A stretch of 64,000 nucleotides of DNA. Source: Zeugodacus cucurbitae (Eukaryota; Arthropoda; Insecta; Diptera; Tephritidae). Positions 1 through 11,035 of this stretch are shown here, in pieces. The stretch's first letter is position 1. Every line of letters begins with the position of its first letter. Under the pieces are notes generated by a model. That model was not told where the DNA came from and did not search any database. It was given only the letters and a program-made list of their open reading frames with translations. Position numbers and translations under genes: made by a program. The stretch covers positions 18,227,501 to 18,291,500 of the forward strand of contig NC_071671.1 in the NCBI RefSeq assembly GCF_028554725.1, in the 5' to 3' direction.

Positions 1-1560
1 ACACACCCGTATGAATAAACCCTAAATATTATAACGTTTAAAAACAAACAACTCTTTTCTTCAAACGGAATCGGCCTCATCGTCAACTTAACTCGACAAA
101 TAATAATAATAAAAAAAAACATTAAAACAAAAATTTAAGCAAAAACTAAATCTTAAAACAAAAAATAATTATATAATAATACAAAAATAAATAAAAAATT
201 AAAAATTATAATATATTGTGTAACTCTACTCAGGTTGTGCACATAAAATGTGCCATAAAAAAGCACTTCTGCCACCAAGAAAATTAAAAAACAAAACAAA
301 TAAAATAAAAAATTTAAGAAAAAAAAAGCCAGAAAATAAAAATCATGTGGTCTGCGGCACTTAAAAATGTTATGAGCTTATTTTTATGAAGACGTAGCGC
401 CACAAATTCAATTTTCACAGACACAAAGTACATTTTATTTTTATAAAAAATAATAAAAAACAACAACACGCAACCAAGTACCTTAAAATACCGCATGCAA
501 TGCAAAATGAAATGAAAAGGATTTTTCTCAACTCATTATTCGCTTGGACTCGGCCTGTCAATGTGTACGGCGCGCGCGGGTGTTGACACACGTGGGCCGT
601 GTTAATGGCACTTGAATGTTGACAACACCTGAACACATGAAATTGCTGCGTACCATTGTACATATGAACATGTGTGTATTTACATACAACAACTTAATTC
701 TTTTCTGAACATTTCCTCATATTGTTTGGCATGTTTTGTGTGCGCTACCGTTTTTTATTGCTTAATGTAAATACAGACATTTTCATGTTTTTGTTTTTTT
801 TTTCTTCTTTTTTTTTAATCTTATTTTTAAATTTATGTGCTTTTCGAAAAATATGCATTCGAACGAGACAGTTGTTGTGTTGTCAGGTGACGTTGGCTAT
901 AAAAAAAACATATTGAGAGTGAAAGAAATGGAGAAAAATAGAAATAAAATATGGTTTTTATATAAAAAAAAAAAATAAATCAAAAAAAATTAAAAAATAA
1001 AATAAAATAGTTGAAATTTTTAGCCAATTTCATATTAAAAATTCATAATAAAAATTTTTAGTGGTCTTCCATTACTCCAAACATTTCTAAAATTTTATAA
1101 AAAAAAAATAATTTTAAGAAAAAAGTTGAATAGTTGAAACTATTTAATTATCTAAATTCAATTTCTTAATTTTTCCGCAAAATTTTCTTGCATCAAATTT
1201 AATGTTTTCATGGAAAGTTTTTTCATTTTTTTTTCTGGATGACCAAGATTTTTTAAAATAAGTGTTTTTTCCAGTGTATTTTATTTTTAAACTGAAAATA
1301 ACAGAAGCATACCAAAACAAGTTTATTGAACTTTCCCCAAGAACAGTTATTTTACAAAAATAAACACGCTCCAATTATTATTTTTTCTCTTCCAGCTTAA
1401 GATCCCGCGAAATTATTCTGAACATGAAAAAGACTTACACTTCTCGCTTAAATAAAACAGTTGTTTAAATAGTAAAATTAAAATTATAATTTTTTTTTCT
1501 ATTATTTTTAGTTTTTTTATATTTAATTAAGTGTTTCTTGCTGAAAAAAGAGTTATGGAA
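1..1560. other. AT-rich non-coding stretch
   Basis: Long A and T runs, many stops in all frames and no recognisable protein, RNA gene or repeat boundary. The short open frames here translate to low-complexity Phe/Lys/Asn/Ile-rich strings expected from the base composition. A slightly GC-richer patch at 530-610 has no visible function. Confidence 0.6.
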
Positions 1561-2633
1561 ATTATAAAGTAATTCTTTTAATTGTTGTGACGAGAGTGAG
1601 GTTGTACGTTTGGAGGTTGATATCTGGAAAGAAGTGAATATTGGTCATATATGTATATCGATTTTGAAAGCTTTATAACAACTTTCAATTAATTTGGAGA
1701 AGAGTCTTCGTTGGCATAAAAATGAGGCGGACCAGTATTTAGGCTTTCTGCTTTCAACCATTAAGCAAAATTTTCCTTTTATCGGGTATCTTTCAATACA
1801 ATTTTCCCACATTATATTCAATAACCGACTAGATTAGTCTTACTGGTAGTGCTTTATTTTCAAATAGCCCCAGAGAGTCAAATGCTACTAAAAATTAGTT
1901 AAAATATGTGATTAAAAGCCCTTCATTATTTGATAAGAATTTTTTGACGATAATATTAATGATTTTATCCATATTTCCTCACCTTATCCAAAAATAGCAA
2001 ACCGAGTAATATTCTAAGAGATATACCCTATGAAAGTTCGATCCATTTGGCCACGTCAGTATGAATGTAGACGCATTTATCTCAAAACTCAATTTTTCAG
2101 ACGGACACGGTTTCTCGAAAAGTTATGAAACGATTTTGTTCAAATTTTGTAATAATCTTTGAAATAATTTTGTCGAGTTAATGAACGAAGGACTTCTTTA
2201 TTTTTATTACAACTGTTTTTTCGATCCAATATATGCGAAAATGTACCAAACAAATGAAAAAAGTTCTGTCAAAAAGAACTGCTCTCTGTAAAGTATCTAT
2301 CTACCACTAGAGAGACACTGAACTGTCTGTAAAGTTGAGACAATATGTTAGTAAGTCCTGTGAAGTGGGTTCGTAGTTGCAATAACTTTTGAATTTCCTC
2401 AAAACGATCTGTGCTTGAGCGATTTACTCAATTCATATCAATTCGATTTTGTAAAATATGTACATATATCATCTTGAGGTCTGTGGTACATGGGGTAGTT
2501 TTACAGCCAGCTCCAGCTTCTTTTTGCCGTTTCTTGTTTATGAAACTCTCAATTTATGGTATTGAACGGCTATTGCTTAACGAGTAGTTAGGGCCCGACT
2601 GTAGAAATGACAACATCTGATTAGACGAATCCG
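1561..2633. other. Non-coding stretch, nothing recognised
   Basis: No coding similarity, inverted repeat or tandem structure was recognised. It ends where LINE homology starts at about 2634. Confidence 0.45.
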
Positions 2634-2750
2634 GGAGTTTTCGAGAGTAAGGTTTTGCGGAAGATTTATGGTTCTCTGAAAATTAGCAACGGCGCATACC
2701 GCAGACGATGGAACGATGAGAAGTACGTGTTATACGACGACATAGATATA
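2634..2750 (+). pseudogene. LINE (endonuclease-RT) C-terminal fragment, left half
   Basis: The + strand encodes a piece matching the post-RT C-terminal region of the arthropod endonuclease-reverse transcriptase LINE that is better preserved on the - strand at 43959-44663. Shared words are RKIYG, YRRRWNDE and YDDIDI. The similarity stops abruptly at the TA dinucleotide 2749-2750, where a Tc1-like element begins, and the LINE resumes at 4359. It is a 5'-truncated dead copy. The LINE clade cannot be fixed from this short segment. Confidence 0.75.
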
Positions 2751-4356
2751 CAGTATGTCAACTATTTGATCACTCTTGGGTACCAGAAAAATATATTTGT
2801 TTGCAACTCTTTTATTTGTAATGAGAATCCAATAATATTTTACATAGAAAACTATTAAAGGTAATGAATTAAAACTGACAAATTGTTTTTTCAAGCATAT
2901 GTTTAATTTCGAGAATTTTCGAAAATGGCTCCGCTGGACATTTGATCAATTAGTTGACATTAACGATTTTTTTACTAGATATTTAATATGATCTTCTTTT
3001 AGTTAGATTACTACCTCAATTTGTTTAGACATAGAGTTGACCACCTTTATGAAGAAATCCCCACTAATTTTTTCCCAGGAATTTGGAGCCTTTCGCAATA
3101 TATCTTTAAGATTCTGACACTCACCTGCCGTATCAGAAATCGCACGCCTGACCTCAACCCAAGCATATTCGATTCGAGTGAGGTCTGACTATTGGTGCTA
3201 GTCGAGTACATCAAAGTTATTGTTATGAAGCCAAGCTTTAGCTACACGGGAAGTGTGTTTCGGATGATTTTATCTTACTGGAAGACACATTCATGCCACA
3301 CACTTCTAGACTCCTGTACAAATCTTGTTGAAGAATATGAACATATTGGTTACTATCCGTTCGCCAGGCAACCCCTAAGCACCCTTTTACCCCCTCTATT
3401 CTCATACGCCCCCCACATCACTACATTATCCCCACCAAACTTCACTGTTAGTTGAACAATACGGCTCGTCAAAGGTGCGCGAGGTTTGCGCCAAATCCAT
3501 TGGCGCCCATTTTTTCAAGACGGTTTATTTTTATTTCGTCGGACCATATGACCCGCATTCAGTCATTTTAGGTATAGTTTTTATATTTTTTTGCAAATTG
3601 GAGCTTCAATTTACGGTGTCGATTTGTCAATAGTGTTTTTTTACTTCGATACGTCCGTGCTATACGTTTTCAGCAATTTCTTCTTGATAGCTCCACTTTT
3701 CACATTTATTCCATCCCTATGGAAGAGATAACACCTGATTTGACCCGCATTTTCATGTACACTAAACTTTATCAAGCTAACAATACGCCTTACTAATGTC
3801 ACATACAAAATTGGCTTTCGTCCAGGAGTGTTTTTATGTATAAAAGGCTCATTTATTGTCTTATTTTTGACACCACGCCCTCGGGAACACCAACGAGTCT
3901 TGCAGTTTCTCTATGCTTTGTGTTTAAATCAATAAATCCTTTAATATTTTCCATTATTGTTGTATTTAGTTGTTTTTATCTATAGTAAAGCCAAATTTAA
4001 AGAAATAACAAAAAAGAAGAATAGGAAATACCCAAATTTTACTAAAAACTTGAAACAACGATTCCACCACTATTAATTACAGAATAAAAGTAAAAACATT
4101 AATAGCAGAGCAATAATAAGGCGACCACATCTTCTTTATTTAACAAAGTCAACTAATTGATCACATGGCTTTCTCTACATTTTTAAATATTCTTTGAAAA
4201 GTAACGGCACATTTCCAGTAATTCCGCACTTACTAACTGTCATTTTATAGGCCTACTTAATGAACTTAACTTTTTTACACAAAAGTTTATTTTAATAACG
4301 AAAGAACAAAATATGTTGTATTTTGAAAAGTATGTGATCAATTAGTTGACATACTG
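2751..4356 (-). mobile_element. Tc1-like DNA transposon (decayed), TA-flanked
   Basis: Ends are inverted repeats starting CAGTATGTCAACT and ending in its complement, with TA duplicated at 2749-2750 and 4357-4358. The 1,606-bp length, CAGT termini and TA target are standard for Tc1 elements. A 17-bp motif close to GTCAACTAATTGATCAC is present at both tips (2757-2773, 4334-4350) and again inside, in opposite orientation (2942-2958, 4148-4164), 185 and 186 bp from the tips. A decayed transposase runs on the - strand between them. The element sits inside a LINE fragment. Confidence 0.85.
3003..3954 (-). pseudogene. Decayed Tc1-like transposase
   Basis: Read on the - strand from an ATG at 3954, the frame opens with a helix-turn-helix-like start (HRETARLVGVPEGVVSKIRQ) and hits a stop shortly after. 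Further down, other frames carry RVIWSDEIKIN, the region of the first catalytic Asp of the DDE domain, and the 3' end has a typical Tc1 tail (ISGDFFIKVVNSMSKQIEVV) before a stop at 3005-3003. Several stops and frameshifts separate these blocks, so it cannot make transposase. The roughly 950-bp coding span is normal for Tc1 (about 340 codons). Confidence 0.8.
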
Positions 4357-4358
4357 TA

Positions 4359-4428
4359 CATAGTACAGCGCTCTGGTGGATTCGGCTATAATCGCGTAAG
4401 CGGTTCCTACGCCAAATATATGTATATA
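4359..4428 (+). pseudogene. LINE fragment, right half and 3' end
   Basis: Resumes the LINE interrupted at 2750. It carries CATAGTACAGCG, matching the segment that follows YDDIDI in the other copies, then jumps by a deletion to the terminal part GGCTATAATCGCGTAAGCGG...CTACGCC. The same terminal words are found at 8040-8070, 43950-43990 (complement) and 39230-39255 (complement). Confidence 0.65.
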
Positions 4429-4524
4429 TATAACGGTTTTAACTCTCTTGTTGAGCTCCATCTAAAAGCTATTTTCAAAGTTCCAAAACGTTGTCAGTAT
4501 ACTCCAAGCAGTTGATTTGTCTCG

Positions 4525-5552
4525 CAACAAAAGTTGCTAAGAGAGTATTATAGTTTTGTCCACATAACGGTTGTTTGTAAGTCATAGAACTAAACGAGTT
4601 AGATATAAGGTTATGTATACCAAAGTGATCAGTGTAACGAGTAAAGTTCAAATCCGGATGTCTGTCTGTCCGTCCGTGCAAGCTGTAACTTGAGTAAAAA
4701 TTGAGATATCTTAATGAAACTTGGAACACGTGTTCCTTTGCACCATTTTTTTTTTTTGGGGAAGTGGGCGTGGCCCTGCCCCCAAATACATTTTTTGTAC
4801 ATATCTCGCAAACCAATAGAGCTTTATAAACCAAACTTTCTGCAGTCGTTTTTTTAGCCACTTCTTAACACAGTCCAAAAATCAAAGAAATCGGATAATA
4901 AACATGCCCACCTCCCATAGAAAGGTTATGTTGAAAATTTCTAAAAGTGGGTTAACTCACTAACCAAAAACGTCAGAAAGACTAAATTTCACATAGGAAA
5001 TCGCAGATGGAAGCTGCATTAAGATTTTTTTACAAAATGGAAAATGGGCGTGGTCGCCCACTTATGGGTCAAAAACCATATCTCAGGAACTACTCGACCG
5101 ATTTCAATGAAACTTGGTTTGTAATAGTTTCCTTACATCCCAATGATATGTTGTAAAAATAGGCCAAATCGCTTCACAACCTCGCCTACTTCCTATATAC
5201 CAGAACTTTGAAGACGATCTGAATCGTTTACTTTACAATATTTAAAGTAAGCAATAGTGAAGTTATCGGTTGCAGAACTTTGAACAAATACTATGTTTAT
5301 AGTGTGGCAGCCCCATTCTAAAAATCGCCGAAATCGGACCATAGGTTTTTAGGCCCCATGTATCGAACACGAGGACCTCGGTGCTTCTAACCTAACATTA
5401 TGGTTTCCAACTTTCAATGGACTTTATACAATATATATGACGAATATGTGGGTCAAATTGTGTATTATATAATATAAATAAAGTTAAATAAATAAATTGC
5501 GAGAGTATAAAATGCTCGGTTACACCCGAACTTTGCCCTTCCTTACTTGTTT
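4525..5552 (+). repeat. Interspersed ~1-kb repeat, copy A
   Basis: Starts with a small hairpin (CGCAACAAAAGTTGCT) followed by AAGAGAGTATTATAG, contains the words AAATCCGGATGTCTGTCTG, GGGCGTGG and TCTCAGGAACTA, and ends with GAGAGTATAAAATG, CTCGGTTACACCCGAAC and CCTTCCTTACTTG. The same ordered landmarks are found on the opposite strand at 11405-12492 and in part at 34550-34915. Any open frame across it is accidental. No coding capacity or transposon class is evident. It follows the LINE end at 4428 by about 100 bp. Confidence 0.7.
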
Positions 5553-7249
5553 TCTAATATAATTTATTTTTTTGTTTACTCCAACTCATAATCTAAATGT
5601 TCTTTAATGCCTCTGCACTAATTTCGACTGTCTTATGAACTTTCCGATTTATTATTCATAAATCACACTTACTGCCCACTGTTCCTTTGATCCCAACTCA
5701 AATCCACCTGTTACTATAATTTTTTCTTCTTCTTCACAACACGTGTAGCTTGGGTAATACGGTACAAATCGTCGAAGACAAAGGTAATAATTTTTTATAA
5801 GCCATAATTCACATTTCTCACCCAAAAGCCAATCAACTTAATTTCCATAACATTGTAATTATAATATTAATGAAATGAAATGCAAAAGAAATGAAAAAGC
5901 AGAATAAAAATGCTGAGAAAGAAGAAAACTGGGACACACATAGTGTAATAAATACCGAAATACTGACAAATACTAAAAAACTTAGCTGGTTGAACTATCA
6001 GAGTGGACTTTAACTGTGAGTTACCTGCGACCAACACTTCTTCTATCCATATTTATGTGCAATAATAGGTAATTAATATGAATATGTGTTTGGTCACTAT
6101 TTATTAGTCAGTCATAAATATTAATTATAGTTAATGTTAACTTGAAAAAAAGTAAAACTTTTACAAATACCACGAATGCATGTATGTTCGTTAGTATGTC
6201 TGCAGGTATATTAATAAGCAGAAAGCAAATTTTGGCACGGTGACGAATTGGAAAGGTCACTAAACTCGCTTGAATTTGAATAGAAAGCAACTGTTAAGGT
6301 AAGCAGCTATTGAAGAAACAAGTGCTTAATAAAAGTTGCAGAAGACTTATAAGTAAAATTTACTCCCTAATAATGTCCTTGTCTCTAATTGCCCTGTGTT
6401 TTTTATTATCCAAAATGGATTTACTTCGGATCCAACATTTATGAAAGGAAAAAGAGCGAGATTATGGCAGACCAAACAGTCCAAAGCAAATTTTAAGTAT
6501 TGCACCAACTCTATTCTCGTTTTGCCGCTATAAACCACAAGATCTGTAGGTTATGTTCAGTTGAAGAGTGTTTTTGGTATGATAATTTATTAGAACAAAA
6601 TTGTACAACAGCGACAACCAGCTCTAAGTAGAGAATGAAGAATTTTGAAATGCATTTAAAACTTATGAATTGGGAAAGAAAAATCTGTGTAATTTTATGG
6701 TTTATTAAAGGGATATAATCAAAGTTTTCATATCTCTCTGCAAGAGTGGCAATGTAATGGTACTCCATTAAAACCGAATCAGTCAAAAGCCAAGACTTGC
6801 GACTTCATCAACCCATACTCCCGTCATGCCCGTTTACTGACTAGTGATCAGGAAGACATTCCAACTATCCAAGCGCTTTTAATAAAATCTATAAGTCCTT
6901 CTGATTTTGATCAATTGAGATTCTTACATGATCTCTATTTCAGATGACATTGGGTCGGAAGGCTCCACTAGAATGAGAAATTCCGAATTCCAAAAACCTC
7001 ACAAGAATTTAAGGCTGTTTTGGGGACAGTCCTTTGCCCGACTACAGTTTTTGCTTCATTCCGGATACGGCTTTATTGGGTTCACTAGTTCACGTCAGGA
7101 TGGACTAGTTCACGTCAGGAGGATGGGGTCATGTGTAGAAGTTCACGCAAGTGAAGAAAGTTCCTGACTGTCATTCACTTGGGAGTGGCCAGGCCGATTT
7201 TTTTGCAGGTGGCTCAAGCAGCTTACGACTTCCTGTCTTAGAGCAAGTA
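5553..7249. other. Non-coding stretch with one minisatellite-like monomer
   Basis: No host gene recognised. Two overlapping - strand frames (6347-6786) encode up to 91 residues without recognisable motifs and are probably chance. At 6840-6870 the text GATCAGGAAGACATTCCAAC resembles a monomer of the 61-bp minisatellite at 10.1-10.7 kb. At 7083-7125 a short direct duplication of AGTTCACGTCAGGA occurs just before the RT fragment. Confidence 0.4.
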
Positions 7250-8091
7250 TCCTCTGGAGGTTTCAGACAGTGTGACTCACTATCGGGTGACCTATTTAAC
7301 CTGATACTGGAATAATTCGAGCTGCAGAGCTAAACAGAAAAGGTACAATCTTTTATAAGAATGTACAGCTACTAGCGTACGCCGATGATATTGATAACAT
7401 TGGAAACTAAGCACGCGCCGTTAGTTCTGCCTTTTCCAGACTGGATAAAGAAGCGAAGCGTATGGTGAACGAGGCGAAATATCTCCTGTCATCAAACAAA
7501 CAGTCAGCGCTTTCGCGTCTTGGCCCCCATGTCACTGTTGACAGTCATAACTTTGAAGTTGTAGATAATTTCGTCTACTTGGGAACCAGCATTAACAACA
7601 CCAACAATGTCAGCCTCGAAATCCAACGCAGTATCACTCTTGCCAACAGGTGCTATTTTAGACTGAGTAGGCAATTGAAAAGTAAAGTCCTCTCTCGACG
7701 AACAGAAAGGTTTTGCGGAAGATTTATGGTCCCTTAAACATTGGCAACGGCGAATACCGCAGACGATGGAACTATGAGCTGCACGATTTATAAGACGACA
7801 TTGACATAGTTCAGCGAATAAAAAGACAGCGCCTAAGCTGGCAAGGTCATGTTCGAATGGACGAAAATGCTCCAGCTCTGGAATTGTTCGATGCAGTTCC
7901 CGCTGGTGGAAGCCGATGAAGAGGAAGACCTCCACTCCGTTGGAAGGACCAGGTGGAGAAGGACCTGGCTTCACTTGACATTAAGAAATTGGCGCCAAAT
8001 TGCCAAAAGAAGAAACAAATGGCGCGCTGTTGTGGACTAGGCTATAACCGCGTAAGCGGTGTCTACGCCAGTCAAGAAGAACAAGTTCAAA
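7250..8091 (+). pseudogene. LINE reverse transcriptase, decayed 3' fragment
   Basis: In order: a degraded RT box (GFRQCDSLSGDLFNLILE, 7258-7311, where intact elements have FRQGDPLS), a stop and frameshift, then LLAYADDIDNIGN with the catalytic YADD (about 7369-7408), then the post-RT region with FEVVDNFVYLGTSINNTNN (7550-7607) and LEIQRSITLANRCYF, and after another frameshift the Arg-rich tail GRGRPPLRW-type segment near 7920. The 3' end carries GCTATAACCGCGTAAGCGG and CAGTCAAGAAGAA (8041-8088), matching the other copies. EN and most of the RT are absent. Stops and frameshifts make it non-functional. Family: endonuclease-RT LINE, possibly RTE-like; the clade is uncertain. Confidence 0.85.
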
Positions 8092-8139
8092 TCATTGACC
8101 TTGAATTTGGAATAATCTTCTTGCACTAATAAGGCGGGA

Positions 8140-8482
8140 TATTGCAATATATCTTGTTGGTCCATCTGTCTACGCCGTTCTTCTCCTCTCATTTATGGAA
8201 CTTATAATGTTTAATCTGACTCCGAATAGTTAATTCATTCCTTTTGACGTTCTTGGGAATGATGTTGTTATGTTGTTGATCGCGACAGGGATTGCGTTCG
8301 GCAATTCTCGTCAAGGATAATGAGTTCGTTTCAATATCGGTAGTAAATTGATTAAACGATTCAGGCCTGGTATTGCTATACATGTTGGTCCGTCTGTCTC
8401 CCCGTACGTTCTTCCTTTCTATTTATGGGACCTATACTTTTTAATCCGACTCTGAGCATTTAATAAATTCTTTGAAATGGTT
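8140..8482. repeat. Diverged direct repeats, ~105 bp, spacing ~228 bp
   Basis: Two copies begin TATTGCAATATATCTTG (8142) and TATTGCTATACATG (8370), and both continue through TTGGTCC-TCTGTCT, CGTTCTTC, ATTTATGG-AC-TATA and TTTAATC-GACTC-GA to near ATTCTTT. They differ by many substitutions and small indels. Neither copy is coding. Confidence 0.65.
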
Positions 8483-10139
8483 TTTCATGATAATAAACGT
8501 TCATTGGTTCGCTATTAATGCATTTGGGCCACCGGGTAGGATGTTGATCGAAGCAGTGATCGAACCCAGATTTCTCACCATTAAAAATTATGGAGGCCAC
8601 CAGACTAAATGTGAATCAATAAGGTTAATAATCGATCGTTTTATAATGGAACCTGGTTTCCGAGTTCGGCTCGGTATAACCTAAAGCATTATCTGTAGTT
8701 GAGAATAGATTTTGGCCTGATCTCGATGTTAGATTCATGTGCTGGCAATCTTCGTTAGTTCCGTTATGGAATGCAAGAAAATTCGGAATGTTGAAAATAG
8801 CCTAACCTCAATTTGGATAATTTTTGTCAAAAGTTTGAAATTTGAAGCCTAGTATCCGCTAGTTTTTTACAAAAATATGTGTAAATGTATCTGCATAAAA
8901 AAAACTCCAGAGTCCATTACGCTTCCCTGTACAAACACACACCTCTCATTTTTCCATCCGCCTTCAAAGTATTTTATTGTCAAATAAATCTGATCAAATG
9001 TACATAAGTGTTTATTGCTTTCGGTAAAAAAACCGTTTTCATTTACATATCAAATTTACAGTTCATCAATTTCAGTGATTCCCGAAGTAATGTAAAGAGA
9101 ATTATGCAAAATAGTTACGTCAATTGCATACCTACACACGGCCATCGATATAAGGTATGTATGTATGTAAATCTCTGGTCAAAGACATCGATTATCTGCG
9201 CCATCTCCAAACCAACTACGTATTTACATATTGACATATGTATGTATGTATGTAGATATGTAAGTATTTATAAAAGCATTTATAAGCATCTTGTCCAAAG
9301 TGTGTCAGCCAGCCAAATAATTCCAAGCATTTAGTGTGTGTGTGTTGCTTATATTTTATCCACGACGTATCTTAAAACTAATTTAGGCGACGCATTTCCA
9401 ATTTCATGGCAACCCAATGAGTGGTTTTAGAAAATCGGACGACACTAAATACAAAATATATCTATCTATAAATGTATGCTTGTCTGTATGTTGGTATGAA
9501 ATCAAATAAAATGCAATAAAAAGGAAAAGAAATTACAACAACACAATAAAAATTACAACAACAAATTGAATTGATAGCGCTACGAAACAAAAGCGCGGCA
9601 CGCAACGCAGCAAGCGCACAAACATACATACAAACAGACATACAGACGTGTAAGCAAATTATGCAGCGAAAGAAAATAACAGCAATAATAAAAATAAATT
9701 TAGAAAAAAAGCAAATGTTGGACAAAAAAACAGTTGGTAGTTGCGTTCGGGAGTATCAAAAGGTAAAAGGAACGCTTGGAGTCGTTAAATTAAATATGCC
9801 GCGTCTTGTACTCGTACTACCTTGTTGTTGTAGTTGCTTTTTTCCCTCAAAGATTTTAGTATTCAGTTGCGACGCATGCAACAGACACAAACGGACAGAC
9901 GGATGATGTTGTAGCGGAGATTTTGCTTCGTTTTTTTTTTTTTTTTTGGTTTTGGTTTTTGGTTTCTGGATTTTTTTATGTGAGTAGTTATAGTCACATG
10001 TATTTTATAATCACATGGCAGTATGCAAGTATTTCGGTGGATTGTAATTAGGCCCTGTAGGAAATTGACAAGCTTATTGGAATTAAGATAGTGGTAGTTT
10101 GTAAGGAAGGAGTTTGATTAGGTAATTTTAATAATGACT
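8483..10139. other. Non-coding stretch with short tetranucleotide repeats
   Basis: Holds (GTAT)n tracts at 9156-9168 and 9238-9253 and otherwise AT-rich DNA. Small open frames at 9008-9334 and 9571-9906 follow simple-sequence DNA and have no recognisable domain. A T-rich run with TTTGGT repeats lies at 9928-9965. Confidence 0.45.
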
Positions 10140-10715
10140 GGATCACTCCAATAATAGGGAAGACATTCCAACATCCAGTTCAGGGGTTCATTTGTTCACG
10201 AGAATCAGTCTAATGATCGTGAAGACAATCAAACAATCATTTGTATACGAGATTCAGTGTAATGATCGGAAAAACATTCCATTAACTAGTTTATGGGTTT
10301 GATCACCAGAATGACTTTTATGATCGGAAAGACATTCCAACAGCTAGTTATTTTTCCATTTGTTCACGAGTATCAGTCCAATGACTGGGAGGACATTCCC
10401 TCAGCCAATCTATGGGTCCATTTGTTCACGAGAACCAGCTCAAAGATCGAGAAGACATTCCAACAGATGGTTCATGGGTCCATTTATATACGAGATTCAG
10501 TCTAATGATCGGAAGAACATTCCATCAAACTAGTTTATAGATCCATTTGATCACAAGAATGAGTTTTATGATCGGAAAGACATTCCAACAGCTGGATATT
10601 TTTCCATTTGTTCACAAGAATCAGTCCAATGATCGGGAAGATATTCCAACAGCCAAACAATTGGTCCATTTGTTCAAGAGGATCAGTCCAATGGTAGGGA
10701 AGACATTATAAAAGC
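10140..10715. repeat. Minisatellite, about ten degenerate ~61-bp monomers
   Basis: The landmark GAAGACATTCCAACAGC recurs with variation at about 10150, 10216, 10270, 10330, 10391, 10452, 10513, 10575, 10636 and 10698. Between landmarks the monomer reads roughly GGTCCATTTGTTCACGAGAA then TCAGTCCAATGATCGG. Monomers starting with TATACGAGATTCAG at 10244 and 10487 are more like each other, and their following units match pairwise, which suggests a four-monomer higher-order unit of about 243 bp. An open frame across part of it is only a by-product, because 61 is not a multiple of three. Confidence 0.85.
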
Positions 10716-11035
10716 GCGGTAATTCATATACAGTCTTTCGCGCTTGTAGTACATTAGTTCAGCTACTTCTAAGGTTCATTTGTTCATTAGAAGACAGATA
10801 GTGCGGGAAGTCAATAAGTAGTGCCAAACACTATCTACGACATTGTCCTCCTGCCGATTGGAAGTCGGCTAACTGTATTATTTATTATTCTCTAATATCT
10901 CAAAGAGAACTAGTACATAATGTCGCAGAAAAAGAACTTAATATTTTCGGGCCTTGCTTTGTTGTCGTTGAGGTCACGAGGTCAATGATATTAGTTATCT
11001 TTATCTCATTCATGAGTTTATGGAGTAAGAATATT
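10716..11035. other. Non-coding spacer
   Basis: No gene or repeat recognised between the minisatellite and the inverted-repeat element that starts at 11036. Confidence 0.4.

Noticed and set aside
4475..4861. 128-codon - frame as a gene
   Set aside because: It lies wholly in the interspersed repeat; the same landmarks in copies B and C are not in an open frame.
10293..10505. 70-codon frame with internal repeats as a repeat protein
   Set aside because: It is the minisatellite read through; 61-bp monomers do not keep frame.
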